A DNA stretch of 64,000 nucleotides from Symsagittifera roscoffensis (GCF_963678635.1 NC_087066.1:39081223-39145222), one strand, 5' to 3'. Counted from the first letter of the stretch, positions 8,647 through 18,875 are shown. Numbers and translations are program-made. The notes: a model not told the origin generated them from the letters alone.

Positions 8647-10420
8647 TGGCTCTTTTCGCCATTACACAACTTAATGCAGTACCCTCCAGGTTGCTCGTCA
8701 GCGCGCTGCACTCTTGTTTCTTGGAGAGATTCTCTTCCTCAAAGTGTAACTTCATCACCTCTATCCAAGTATCAATGCAGCCGTCTGACTCGTCTTTATA
8801 TGACTTCGGCTTTTTCAGTGTTCTTCTTGACCTCTCTCCTCTCTCGGTTGACTTCGAGAGCTTGGTGATGAATGTTTCAAGAGATCTGTTCAGAGGCTCA
8901 AACATCGAGGCATACATCGTCGTGTCTTGTGAGACTGTAGTCAGATCTGGTACTGAACTGACTTGTGGCACGGTTGGCAATCTTGTCTCCGGGGTGGCAT
9001 CTGCCTCCGGCGGGACTGGATTCGTCCAGCCAGGCCTCTGCGGGGCTGCCCTTGGCCGCTCCTTGTTTCTATGTTCGTAGTTCGTTCTCGAGCCTTGCTG
9101 GGCTCTGGCATTGCTGCCCGTACCATCTCCAACATTCGCATGGCGTGAGCGCTCCCTTGGGTTGGAATGCTCCTGCCAACTACTCCCATTCAGGATCGCG
9201 TCAAGCTTCCGCATCATTAAGTCAGACTTTGCATCTAACCTCTTCTCCAGGCTAGTCATCGTGTGGGCATAGGTACTATCATGATCGTTCAACAATCGTT
9301 CGATCTCTCTGGTCATCCTAGCCTCTCTTTCGTATGACTCCTTGTTTGCTTGTGCCAGGCTCTCCGCCAGGCATTGGTCGGTGTTGCGAATCAACTGAGC
9401 TTGATCAACCCTCGCCTGCGACTTCACGTGCGTTAGTTCATCTCTCAGATTCTCTTGACCCTTGTGAGCTCTCTCATCAACCTGATCTATTCTTTTAGTC
9501 ATGTCCCGTCTCAGTTCATCCAGACCATTCATTACGCCAGCGAACATGTCACTTATGTCGCCAGTGGCCCCAAATGACGGGGTTAGTCCCAGCGTAGATG
9601 AGGTCAACTGCGGCTGCAGCCTGGTGCTTGACGACGCACCGCCCTTTTGCTTGCTCATCGACGTCCTTAATCTGTCGAATGTTGATGACGCTCCCATCGT
9701 TATCCCATCTGACATGGGCCTGGTCGGCGAGGTTGACGACGCCTTCCTGCTCATATCGTTCCTAGGGCACGGTGTGAAGTTCACATCCGGATGGGTTATC
9801 TCCGGGTAGTCATCACTGGAAGTCAAACCTACAGTTGGTAGTGACGCCATGCGTTCGTCGTACAAAGACTTCCAACTCTTCTTGGCCTTCGAACCCGTTT
9901 GTTCTTCACTCGGGCTTATACTCGACATCATCGCGTTGTTGCTCTGCTTGGCCAGAGATGAGTGGGTACTAGCCGAATGTGAGTATTCTCCCCTCCACCT
10001 GTGACTTTTGGTCTCCGATTTGGACATCCCCTTGAATAAGACTTCCTCTCGCGGCTCGACCTCGGAACGCTCCGAGGTCTCCTCCGTCCTCTCGACTTCC
10101 TCCCGCTCGAGGTCCTCGCTCGGCTCAAAGTCGGGTCGAATGAGCGTCTGTTCTCCCTCGTCAAAGGGGTCCACAAGCGTTTCGCTCGCGGTTCCGTCTT
10201 TGGCGCTCCGCCTTTGATCGCCATCGAGGTTTTTCTCGCTCCTCAATCTCATTCCGCTCACTGAAAGATCAGGTTGACCTTTAGTCGATTCGTTTTCAGC
10301 AAACACGTCGGAGGCGCTGCTAAACGAGGACTGGCTACGCCTAGTTTTAAATTTTCGCGTGCTGCCCTTGCTCAGCCTGGGAATCTTAGTAGTCGATCCT
10401 AACGAGTCCCTGCGCTGCAT
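8552..10420 (-). CDS. gag: Ty3/gypsy gag, complete N-terminus, frame lost in capsid
   Basis: The first ATG is at 10420-10418; the frame is open a few codons further, to a GTG at 10432. Gag forms the particle that packages element RNA. The first about 290 residues are rich in Ser, Glu and Arg. Residues about 295-415 are a predicted coiled coil (DELRRDMTKRIDQVDE and following). A proline-rich linker follows, then a capsid-like segment with IDTWIEVMKLHFEEENLSKK near residue 555. The frame ends in non-gag residues after MAKRANERDSAP, where the capsid continues one base out of phase in 6886-8646. The left half from 9250 down is duplicated in copy B. Confidence 0.85.
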   Translation of the reverse strand: MQRRDSLGSTTKIPRLSKGSTRKFKTRRSQSSFSSASDVFAENESTKGQPDLSVSGMRLRSEKNLDGDQRRSAKDGTASETLVDPFDEGEQTLIRPDFEPSEDLEREEVERTEETSERSEVEPREEVLFKGMSKSETKSHRWRGEYSHSASTHSSLAKQSNNAMMSSISPSEEQTGSKAKKSWKSLYDERMASLPTVGLTSSDDYPEITHPDVNFTPCPRNDMSRKASSTSPTRPMSDGITMGASSTFDRLRTSMSKQKGGASSSTRLQPQLTSSTLGLTPSFGATGDISDMFAGVMNGLDELRRDMTKRIDQVDERAHKGQENLRDELTHVKSQARVDQAQLIRNTDQCLAESLAQANKESYEREARMTREIERLLNDHDSTYAHTMTSLEKRLDAKSDLMMRKLDAILNGSSWQEHSNPRERSRHANVGDGTGSNARAQQGSRTNYEHRNKERPRAAPQRPGWTNPVPPEADATPETRLPTVPQVSSVPDLTTVSQDTTMYASMFEPLNRSLETFITKLSKSTERGERSRRTLKKPKSYKDESDGCIDTWIEVMKLHFEEENLSKKQECSALTSNLEGTALSCVMAKRANERDSAPAESFRLWSTRAPGYGEVREEASKR

Positions 10421-10432
10421 ACTTTGTGACAC

Positions 10433-10850
10433 AAAAAAAAAACAAATATTCGTATGTTGAAAAGTCCGTATTATTCTCTTAGGTTTCTCAATGACAATCT
10501 CAGTGACTCAGCTAGAGTTTCACACACACACACACAGGGCCTGTTCAGTATTGATATAATGCTTACTCAACCCTGTCGTATAGTACAACAGTATCACAAG
10601 ATTTTCACAAGATATAATCAACACACAAAACACAATAGATAATCAGATAAGAATATCCTACCGGTGACAGCGACCTTTTGTCAGTATCAATTTATCGCCA
10701 CACAGTTTATTAAGTCACTGCTTTGTTAAAATTAAACAATCTTTGATAAAAAGCAGTGATGACTCAGAAACAGATCAATAAAACTTAGTCGTAAAGAAAA
10801 AGACTTCCCTCAATCGGAACGATCCGAAAGAACAAAGCCCAGGACACAGT
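10433..10850 (-). other. Leader upstream of gag, AT-rich
   Basis: This is noncoding sequence immediately 5' of gag on the minus strand. It contains a short CA run (10521-10536, GT on the coding strand) and an A-run next to the gag start. It would be expected to hold the 5' untranslated region, primer-binding site and LTR end. I could not identify a tRNA-complementary primer-binding site or TG...CA LTR ends with confidence. Base composition shifts here from the GC-richer element to AT-rich DNA. Confidence 0.45.
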
Positions 10851-11135
10851 CTTCTCAAGTGGGTGTGTATTTGCCTAATACACCCACCGAGGTCTTCTTT
10901 TAGGTGCCCTGCGATTGCCCGAGCTGTCCTATTAAGTAGCTCAAGGCAACCTCTGATCGAAAATTTCTAAAGTCTATGAAAAAGCTCTCCTACACCCGGA
11001 CTGCTCCAAGTGCACGAGAGTAGGGAACAACTTTTCTTCTCAAGTGAGTGTGTATTTGCCTAATACACTCACCGAGGTATTCCTTTATTTGTTCCCGGAT
11101 TGCCCGAACTTTCCTATTAAGTAGCTCAGGGCAAT
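10851..11135. repeat. Pair of 100-bp direct repeats, each with a strong hairpin
   Basis: Bases 10851-10950 and 11036-11135 are similar direct repeats 185 bp apart. Each holds a hairpin at 10859-10887 or 11044-11072. The inner stem is GTGTATT / AATACAC around a TGCCT loop. The outer stem is GTGG / CCAC in the first and GTGA / TCAC in the second. The paired change keeps the helix. Both hairpins are followed by CGAGGT and later by CCTATTAAGTAGCTCA. They could belong to the element leader or LTR. Confidence 0.8.
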
Positions 11136-11344
11136 CACACTACCAAAATCACAATCACAAAAAAATTTTGTTCGGGTAATTCTGACACACCCGATCTAGA
11201 ATCCAAAGTTGATCACAAATTTCCGGGTCAAAATGGGCTCTTATGATCCTAATAAGCACGCCTAATATCCTAATATGATCTTAATTAAATGGATATTTTC
11301 CGTCTCCCAAATTGAAACAGAAGGTTTCCTCAAGCTCCTAACAA

Positions 11345-13425
11345 GGAGGGTTACTAAGATGTTTAAGTCACTCCGGAGGGTTGTTAAGACACTTAGCCTA
11401 CCTCGGAGGGTTACTTCGGAGCGTACCTTAATCGCCCAAGTTACCTCGGAGGGTCCCCTTAAATTTACTAAGGAGGGTCAATAAGATGCTTAATGTGCTC
11501 CGGAGGGTTACTTCGGAGGGTACCTCCAAAATTTTCAAATTTCTGAAACTCACTCAGAAGGGTCTTCAATTAACCTCAGGAAGCGTCAAAACAAGCGAAG
11601 TTCTCTACGGGGGGCTGTTTTAACTTCTTTGGATGATCTCGTGGAATTTTTCCACTAAGGAGGGTTGCTAAGGGGTTTAGCTGACTCCGGAGGCTTACTT
11701 CGGAGGGTTCCCCAAAAATCAAGAAAAAAGGTTATGTTACCGCAATAAAGTCTCCAAAAGCGGTTTACCTGACTTAAAACTAGGTTGGCTGACACGGTCA
11801 ACCTTCCCAGTTGGATAAAAAGGTGTTTTGATAAAATTGTCTGCCGCTCGGAGGGTTGCCTGTAATTTGGACCCTCCGAACCAACAAATTCTAAAAAAAA
11901 TTTTCTTTTCCGAGATTATCAACCCAAAAACGGTTGCGGTCCGGAAAAGTGGTCCAAAACGTCGACTTATGGTACCAAAATTATCCCGATCGGATGACTA
12001 GTCTTTGAGAAATTGCCAAAAACGTGTTTGTCCAAATGGCCTTTTTTCACCACCTATATAGGTTCTGAGAAACTTTTTCCGCAATTCCTATCGAAAGTGC
12101 CTAAAAATAATTGAAACGAGCGTAGTAGCCCTGTATGGCACTGGAATAGTGCAAAAAACCGGATCAAAATTGGTTTGGAGACAAAAATTTGGCCAATAAC
12201 TATCAAATTTGGACCCTCCGGTTCCTTCCTTTTCCAATCCTTAAGACGTTAGCTCTATCCAAGGAGCCAATCGGAGGGTTACTCAAGAATTTCTCTAGTA
12301 ACCGAGCACGTTATGCTAGCACGCTCCTAACGCAAAAAATTTTATTGCTCTTACTCTAAAAACTCAAAAACTCGATCCCCAAAACAGATTGACAAAATTC
12401 AGAAAATTATCGAAATTTTGACCGAAAAATTTTGGTTTTTTCCAACTTCTACTGAGTCTTTTCTCACGCGGTTTCTTTAGTTAGGGGGATCGAACTACGT
12501 AGCTACTCCCTATATAAAAGTTTTTGTTGTTCAGAAAAGCTCGGATATCCAAAAATTTGGGGGTCTACAGTTTGATCGAAAATCGATGATTTTCGACAAA
12601 ATTGGGTGTTTTTTGGGTCTAATTGAGGAGATAAGTAATATGTAATAAGGATAATAACCTATTAGTAGTCGTTAATGAATAGTACTATACCCTCTTTTGC
12701 ACCAAAATACCCGAACTAAGACCCTTAACTCGGAAATTTGTAATCGATGGAGGGTACAATCGGACCGCGCCAATCGTGTCCCCCACCACTTAAGTTTTAA
12801 AGAAATAGTACCCGAACGATACTAAAATTGCTTCAGCGATACCCAACAGTCGTTGCGGATGTTGTCCCTGATGTCCCTGTTGAGTGTGGAACACGTTGAT
12901 CAGCTTGCCACTCTACCCTCCGGTCACCGTTAAAATCACCATTAACGTGCTCAAACACTCAAATTACACTCGAGGGAGGGATCCAACCCTTCACCAAAAC
13001 ACACAATCTTTCTATCAGAAACGATATAAATCAATCTGAAACAACAACAAATAGGAAGGTCAGATCACATCTCGTCCGGAAATAACATATAAACTGTCAC
13101 TTTATGTTTTTTACTGTTTTTGGTCTTTTTGGATTTTTTACTGTTTTTTGTACTTTTTTGTTTTCAAATAAATTTATTTTTGGCTTTTTCTTGGTTATAC
13201 ACTATTTTTGTTTGGTTTTACGCTTTCTCTTTAATTGTTTTTGGTCCCGGGACCTCGGGACACGCGGGTTCATGACTTCCCACCTAACCCTCCGGCCCCC
13301 GGAATTTTCGGTGTTAACTAAGTTAAAAAGCTAAATAGTACTGGACGGAGGGTACGCACCTTCCCCCCAGTACAATAACGGTCATTAAGGCCTCTAACTC
13401 GGGCATACGCCCGGAGCGGAGGGTT
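11345..13425. repeat. Region peppered with the CGGAGGGT motif
   Basis: About eighteen CGGAGGGT-like octamers occur in 2.1 kb. Examples are at 11374, 11404, 11447, 11501, 11514, 11701, 11849, 12272, 13346 and 13418, with the inverse ACCCTCCG near 11871, 12213, 12915 and 13287. Between 11345 and 11720 they are nearly tandem, often as GGAGGGTTACTTCGGAGGGT. No coding frame is convincing. The cluster overlaps the left palindrome arm at its right end. Confidence 0.75.
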
Positions 13426-13985
13426 CGTCGCTGAAACGCTTGCTGATCATGATGATCTTATGCCTTTGACAGGCCCACCCAGGAGCGCCATAAAAACGTC
13501 TATGTAACATTCGCCCAAATACTACACAGCGACTGAGCGTAGGAAAAGTACCTATTAACGACTGGCAGGCGTCAGTTACCTTAATCCTACTCGCTTTTCA
13601 CCGTCTCGACCTTGCCAGTTGATTTTCTGGTCTGTCTAGGGCAAAGTAAAAAGTTACCATTTTTAGGCCATCAGTCAAACGACTTTTGACCAGCTTTCGT
13701 TTACATGCGAACACAACCACATAGCTGAGTCTCGGATCCTCAGACTACGTGATTGTCATTAAAAACACGGCTCGAACAACCTCTTTTAACATATTTTTGT
13801 GAGACAGTTTTATATTAAATCCATTGGAGATGGATTGACCCTTTCCTTTTTCTAGCTACTCATTTTCTGAAATATCAAACAATAACGGTGTTAATTAAGA
13901 GATCTATGACATTCCAGTAGCTATAAAGTTAGTTTATACAGTCCCTTCACATAGAACAGTCTCTGGGGGACCAAGCCTCCGCTCC
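12540..13985 (-). repeat. Left arm of an old imperfect palindrome
   Basis: The reverse complement of this stretch aligns, with clear divergence, to 15637-17830. Matching landmarks include GAGCCGTGTTTTTAAT, GGCGAATGTTAC followed by TTTTTATGGCGCTCCT, TTTAGCTTTTTAAC-like sequence, and GACGAGATGTGATC. The family is unknown to me. It has no evident reading frame, so it may be a long noncoding part of a transposon, such as an LTR or UTR. Confidence 0.75.
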
Positions 13986-14101
13986 CGTAATATTCCTGAG
14001 ATAACGCTCTTATCTCTTCCAATTTGTGTCCCGGGAGGGTCCCGTGGTATATTTCTTCCCCCACTGAAGCCTCCTTCTCCACCAATATCTGTTGACAAGT
14101 G

Positions 14102-14130
14102 TCTTATCGTGCGTTGTTGCCACGATAAGA
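14102..14130. other. Perfect 10-bp hairpin
   Basis: TCTTATCGTG and its exact complement CACGATAAGA flank a nine-base loop. The hairpin lies between the left palindrome arm and the 165-bp satellite. No terminator or RNA gene can be assigned. Confidence 0.7.
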
Positions 14131-14439
14131 GGCTTCGCATTTTCCGTCTCTGGTACGACTGTTTTTCACAATTTCTGTCGTTGTTCTTATTTTCGTCACT
14201 TTTTTGGCCTAAAATGGCCGTTTTTCGTATTTCTGAGAAATATCAACTTGAAAATCGAATTTTTAAAAATAAATATTCCAGAATATTCTGACCCTCTTTT
14301 GCAATACTTTTTCGTCAATAAGGCCTTTAGTCGTTCTTTTCTACGTCGCCGGAAGGTTGTGCTGTGCCATCTGGCAGAATGGCACATTAAATACATGATT
14401 TGATTTCACAAACTTAGAAATTTACTAGAATAGATCAGT

Positions 14440-15130
14440 TTTTGGGATTAATGGAACCCCAATTACTGACCAGTATTTGAGATCGATGAAATCCCAAATG
14501 ATGAACTAATTCGACGATTTGCTATGCGTTGGGTTTCTAATCACTCTCAACCTTAATGACTCCAAATCATGAATATATTCCATATTTATTCCACATTGTT
14601 CCAGTTTTTAGGATTCCATCAATCCAACATACTGGCCAGTATTTGGGATCGATGGAATCCCAAATGCTGACCTATTTCGACGATTTGCTATGCGTTGGGT
14701 TTCTATTCACTCTCAACCTAATGACTCCAAATAATAGATATACTCCATATTTATTCCACATTATTCCAGTTTTTGGGATTCCATCAATCCCAAATACTGA
14801 CCAGTATTTGGGATCGATGGAATCACAAATACTGACCTATTTCGACGATTTGCTATGCGTTGGGTTTCTATTCACTCTCAACCTAATGACTCCAAATAAT
14901 AGATATACTCCATATTTATTCCACATTATTCCAGTTTTTGGGATTCCATCAATCCCAAATACTGACCAGTATTTGGGATCGATGGAATCACAAATACTGA
15001 CCTAATTTGGCGATACGCTGTGTGTTGTGTTTCCATACACTCTCAACTCAATGACTTTGATTCCTGCATTTATTCGGCGTTATGCTTCCAAATCAGTATT
15101 TGGGATTGACGCAATCCCAAATACTGGCCT
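14440..15130. repeat. 165-bp satellite, about four units
   Basis: The period is 165 bp: ATAATAGATATACTCC recurs at 14731 and 14896. Units near 14566-14730, 14731-14895 and 14896-15060 are recognisable, with decayed pieces on both sides. Each unit carries a nearly perfect inverted repeat of about 23 bp with a two-base centre (clearest at 14777-14824 and 14942-14989, around CAAATACTG and CAGTATTTG). Because 165 is a multiple of three, a 149-codon frame is open across it; I regard this as incidental. Confidence 0.85.
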
Positions 15131-15239
15131 AATTTATCAATATGCTGTGTGTTCCATACACTTTCCACTCAATGGCTCCAAATATTGAAATAGTTCGGTG
15201 TTGCGTGACATCCACCGAGTTAGGTAACCAATGTTTTAA

Positions 15240-15615
15240 GACTTGTTCGTGGATTCCGCTGACAATAGTTAAGTCTTTGCTTTTAAATTCCGCATTGCTA
15301 GAGATAAGAATTCCAGCTCAATTTTTAATTGTTCATATGCAAGTTCATTGAACAAAATTCAGAATCCACTTACAGTTTGAGGAATCCACTTATATTTGTG
15401 GATTCCGCTGGCATTTTGCGTAATCCACCTACAACTGTGGAATCCAGAACAATTAGCTATATTTGCTTGTTGCGGAATCCGCAACAAAACAAATGTGCCG
15501 ACAAAATTTACGTTACAGGTAGATGTATGCGGAATCCACTGAAATTATGTTTGTGGAATCCACTAACGTTTTGGAACATATTTTAAGACTTTTCTCTGGA
15601 ATCCAGGAACGACGT
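15240..15615 (+). repeat. GGATTCC-family dispersed repeat, unit 1 copy
   Basis: The heptamer GGATTCC or GGAATCC, usually as TGGATTCCGC or GCGGAATCCAC, recurs every 20-40 bp. The copy ends near CTCTGGAATCCAGGAACG. The same sequence, reverse complemented, is found at 54745-54900, including TTGTTGCGGAATCCGCAAC. It has no believable coding frame. It may be a noncoding mobile repeat that accumulated short tandem units. Confidence 0.8.
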
Positions 15616-15636
15616 TATTTATGAGAGAAGACGGAA

Positions 15637-17830
15637 TTGGAGGCCCCGTGCCCAGAGACTATGGTATGATGTTAGAGAATGTTAAACGCACATTTTTAGC
15701 TGCTGTAATGCCCTGAATGATTATTTAACTCCGATTTTGTATAGTGCTCCAGAGCTTGAGTAGTTAGAAAAAAAGGAAAGGGTCAATCCGTCTCCAATTG
15801 ATTTAGTAAATATTGGAATCCGAGCCGTGTTTTTAATAGTAATCACGTAGTTTGGGGATCCGAGGCCCAGCTATGTGGTAATTTTTTTCATGAAACGAAA
15901 GCTGATCAAAGTCATTTGTCAGATAGCCTAACAAAAATAACTTTTTACTCTGCCCCAAACGGACCAGAAAACTAACTGGCTACGTCTAGACAGTTAAAAA
16001 CGAGTAGAGTTGAGGTAACTGACGCCCGCCAGTCATCAATAGGTACTTTCTTTACGCTCCGTCACCGTGCAATGACTGGGCGAATGTTACAAGTTCAATT
16101 TGACGAATTGGGAGAGGTCAATTTTTAGTGACGAAGCAATTTATAAAATTTCGTTCCAAAAAAAGCCACGTCACGACCTTGAAATTTCGCAAGAAATAAA
16201 AACGCGCGAAAAACAGAAGAGCGACTGTCGCTGGTAGAAACCACAACGATTCTCAAAATTGAAGAAAAAATTGAAATTTATTATGAAATTACAATCAAGA
16301 CTATAAGGATTGTAACGATTGTACAGCTACAATTGTTACGGAGCAGTTCCCGCGAAATCGGGGGAGGGGGGGTTATGTATTGGGGAGATTTTAATACCCT
16401 TCTTGGACCGCAAGAAGACAATTTCAAGAATCCGGAAGGGTCGTGGGAAAGACTGAAACTCGTTTATAAACAACTTTTAGCTTCCGAAAATGTCTTGAGT
16501 TGAATTTAATTAACATCTAATTCATTTTTCAGAACATTAGAAGCTAGAAGTTGAGGGTATGGGTTGATCCATCTCCGATCGATATGATGATTTTTATTTA
16601 CCGAACAAACACAATAGTAAAATGATATTAGATGTAAGCCCTCTTTTTAGGAGTGAACTCGTGGTCTGGGGATACTGACACCCAACCATGAGCTCACTTA
16701 TTTGCATAAAACTAAGGTAATTTGCGCGATCTGCCGATAGCCTTGAATGGTAATGATTTTTTCGACCTGATGTTAATGGACCACACATTGAACTAGCGTT
16801 TGGTAGAGACGGTTGCTGAAGCTAAAACATGTGAAGCTGTGTTTAGACGCTAGCCAGTCGTTTCATAACCTAGCTTTATTTTCCGTCGGTATATTTTTCC
16901 GGGCGAATGTTACAAATATGTTTTTATGGCGCTCCTGGGTTTTGTTCTCTTAATCTCATGCTCGGCAGATCCTTAAACAAGCATTTCGTGCCAAACGGAT
17001 GCTCTAAATAAGGCGCTTAAGGAGGAGCAGGAAGGGTGGTACGGAACGCGGAAGCCTTCTGGATTCCCGGATTTAGCTTTTTAACCTATTTAAGACCGAA
17101 AATTCACCTAGTGTTAAAGGTGGGGGGATCGGCCGTCCCGTCGTTCCTTGAGCGGCATATGACCAAAAAAACTTAAAGATATACCGGAAACCGAACAAAA
17201 AGTAGTATAGTTCCTAAGAAAATACCAAAAACAAAAATTAACCAAAAAAATCAAAATCAGTAAAAAAAAATAAGCAGAAATCATTCTCCCAGACGAGATG
17301 TGATCCGACCCTCCCGTTTGTTGTAAGATATTTTGTTGCTACAGGCATTATTATATCGTTACGATCAAAATTGTGGCCCTTTTCTGGTGCCTGTATTGTA
17401 TGGTTGTTTGAGTATTTAAGCACGTTGATGCTAATTTGCGCTCAATACGAAAGGGTCTCGGAATAAGAGCGGAAGACTGTTCCGGTAAACAGTGCAAGGA
17501 GCAGCAGAAAGGGTCTCAAAGACAACAACAATTGATTGTTGGCTATCGTTTACAAGTTTTGTATCCCTTTTGGTACAGAAAGTGAGATATCAATCTGTGG
17601 GGGGCTCGACAGTGACTGCACTGTAGTGAATCTCCACCGAAGTGCAAGTATCGGACATTGAACGACCCGGAGGGGTATAATATTATCAGCATTACTATTT
17701 ATACTGCTTGTATTAGTATTCCTCTTTGGTTTTTCAGTGAAACCGACCGTAAACAGACCGGTTTTTAGGGTCAAAATGATGATACTTTGATCCCCCACAA
17801 ATCGCGATTTTTCAGATAAAGGAAATTTTC
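15637..17830 (+). repeat. Right arm of the imperfect palindrome, with internal insertion
   Basis: Aligns inverted to 12540-13985. It is longer because 16093-16900 is extra. That segment is bounded by two direct copies of GGGCGAATGTTACAA (16078-16092 and 16901-16915), where the left arm has only one. Bases 16560-16900 look like a diverged second copy of 15780-16078. Part of the insert (16093-16700) also resembles 31220-31880 on the other strand. No gene is seen; short open frames here lack homology. Confidence 0.72.
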
Positions 17831-18157
17831 GAAACTGCAAAAAGTGTCAAGTTAGTGAGTTACACCATAACTGCCCTATTGCAACTAGTGGAACAGGTAA
17901 AATTTAGTTCGGACGTGGCTGGAACTAATTGGGTACCGAAATCCGATTTTTTTTTTGATAATTTTTGAAAAAAGGAAATGCGACAAAATAAAAAAAAATT
18001 ATTCGAAGCTCTCATTTTGAAGCAAGTTTTTGAGCGTAATTGTCTAAAAAAACCGCTCAAACCGCTCAAATCTTGCTTCAACTTAGGTGAAAAACCTCGA
18101 CTCGGGTGTTGACATTTATGCTTCTCTAAGAAAACTGTATCTGAAACATCACGTAAA

Positions 18158-18554
18158 ATGATCAACAACACTATCGATGAAGCGTTACCGAAGGTTGTTA
18201 AGCAACTATCAGAGACGTTTCAAAAGTCGCAATCAACTTTCTTCAGTCAATACTTGTCAGGTGCCAAACCAAGGCAAGATATAACTCTCTCTGAGAGTTC
18301 TGAAAGGCAATTGGAAATTGATTGCAAGGTTTCCCTGAATCGACCGATAATTTAAACTGCTGTAGACTACAACATGATGAAAATATGTGAACCGTGTATT
18401 CCAGCAACTCGGTGAGCTGAACGCGATTTCCTCCATCACCATCTTGCAAAGAAGAAGAAGTCTGATTGAAGAAAACACAGATCCTAGCCGATTAAAAACT
18501 CGTAATTTAGAACTCTTCCTAGATGGAACAGTAGTAGACTTAAGTGAATGTTGA
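18158..18554 (+). pseudogene. LINE-A ORF1 remnant (copy 1)
   Basis: The frame starts at ATG 18158 (MINNTIDEALPKVVKQLSE), the same start seen in the other ORF1 copies, and stops at 18355. In another frame the remnant continues as QQLGELNAISSITI. It then jumps to RRRSLIEENTDPSRLK and ends at SEC and a TGA (18552-18554). Compared with 30861-31217, the block containing RPRTFLVKF is missing. ORF1 proteins of such LINEs bind RNA; this one is broken by a frameshift, a stop and an internal deletion. Confidence 0.75.
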
Positions 18555-18560
18555 CTTTCT

Positions 18561-18875
18561 TTGAGTTACGAAAACGACCAAATTACTGATTATTCGATTC
18601 TTACTTTTAATACCCGAAGCTTAGTTAACTCAAGTAGGCGCACATCTCTATCAAACTTTGTCTTCACCAACAACTTTGACATCATCTGTTTAAGCGAAAC
18701 ATGGCTCACAATTAACATCAGCGACTCCGAAGTATTCCTCCCTCGCTACAATATCTCTCGTTCTGACAAAAGCACCAAACAAAATAAAAAAACAGCCCAC
18801 GGTTGGGTCCCTTTTGCAACAAATTCTGCACTAAAATGCAATGAAATTTCTCTTCCTGACCAATTTCAAGGTTAA
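18561..18875 (+). pseudogene. LINE-A ORF2 endonuclease N-terminus (copy 1)
   Basis: The 104-codon frame has TFNTRSLVNSSRR and DIICLSETWLT, the first two conserved blocks of the AP-like endonuclease that nicks target DNA in non-LTR elements (Asn and Glu metal ligands). The later GDFN and SDH blocks are missing because DNA between about 18880 and 18897 has been lost relative to copy 3. There is no ATG at the start (TTG at 18561). Confidence 0.8.

Larger units (their letters stand above)
3856..9250 (-). repeat. Ty3/gypsy tandem unit, complete copy (copy A), 5395 bp
   Basis: This is the full repeated unit. Read on the minus strand it runs from the middle of gag through nucleocapsid, protease, RT and RNase H into the spacer that follows RNase H. 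At 3856 the spacer is joined directly to the middle of the next gag copy. No integrase, LTR or polypurine tract is recognisable in the unit. Only the gag start and leader to the right (9251 onward) lie outside it. Confidence 0.93.

Noticed and set aside
10859-11072. Hairpins as bacterial-type terminators or attachment sites
   Set aside because: The retroelement content shows a eukaryotic animal context. The hairpins lack a U-tract and are part of a longer direct repeat.
10433-13500. Clear 5' LTR of the gypsy element
   Set aside because: No second LTR is available in the window for comparison, and no convincing TG...CA ends, primer-binding site or TATA box could be fixed, so the LTR is not annotated.
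14556-15005. 149-codon plus-strand frame with internal 55-residue repeats
   Set aside because: It is open only because the satellite period, 165 bp, is divisible by three. There is no start context or homology, and neighbouring units are shifted or stopped.
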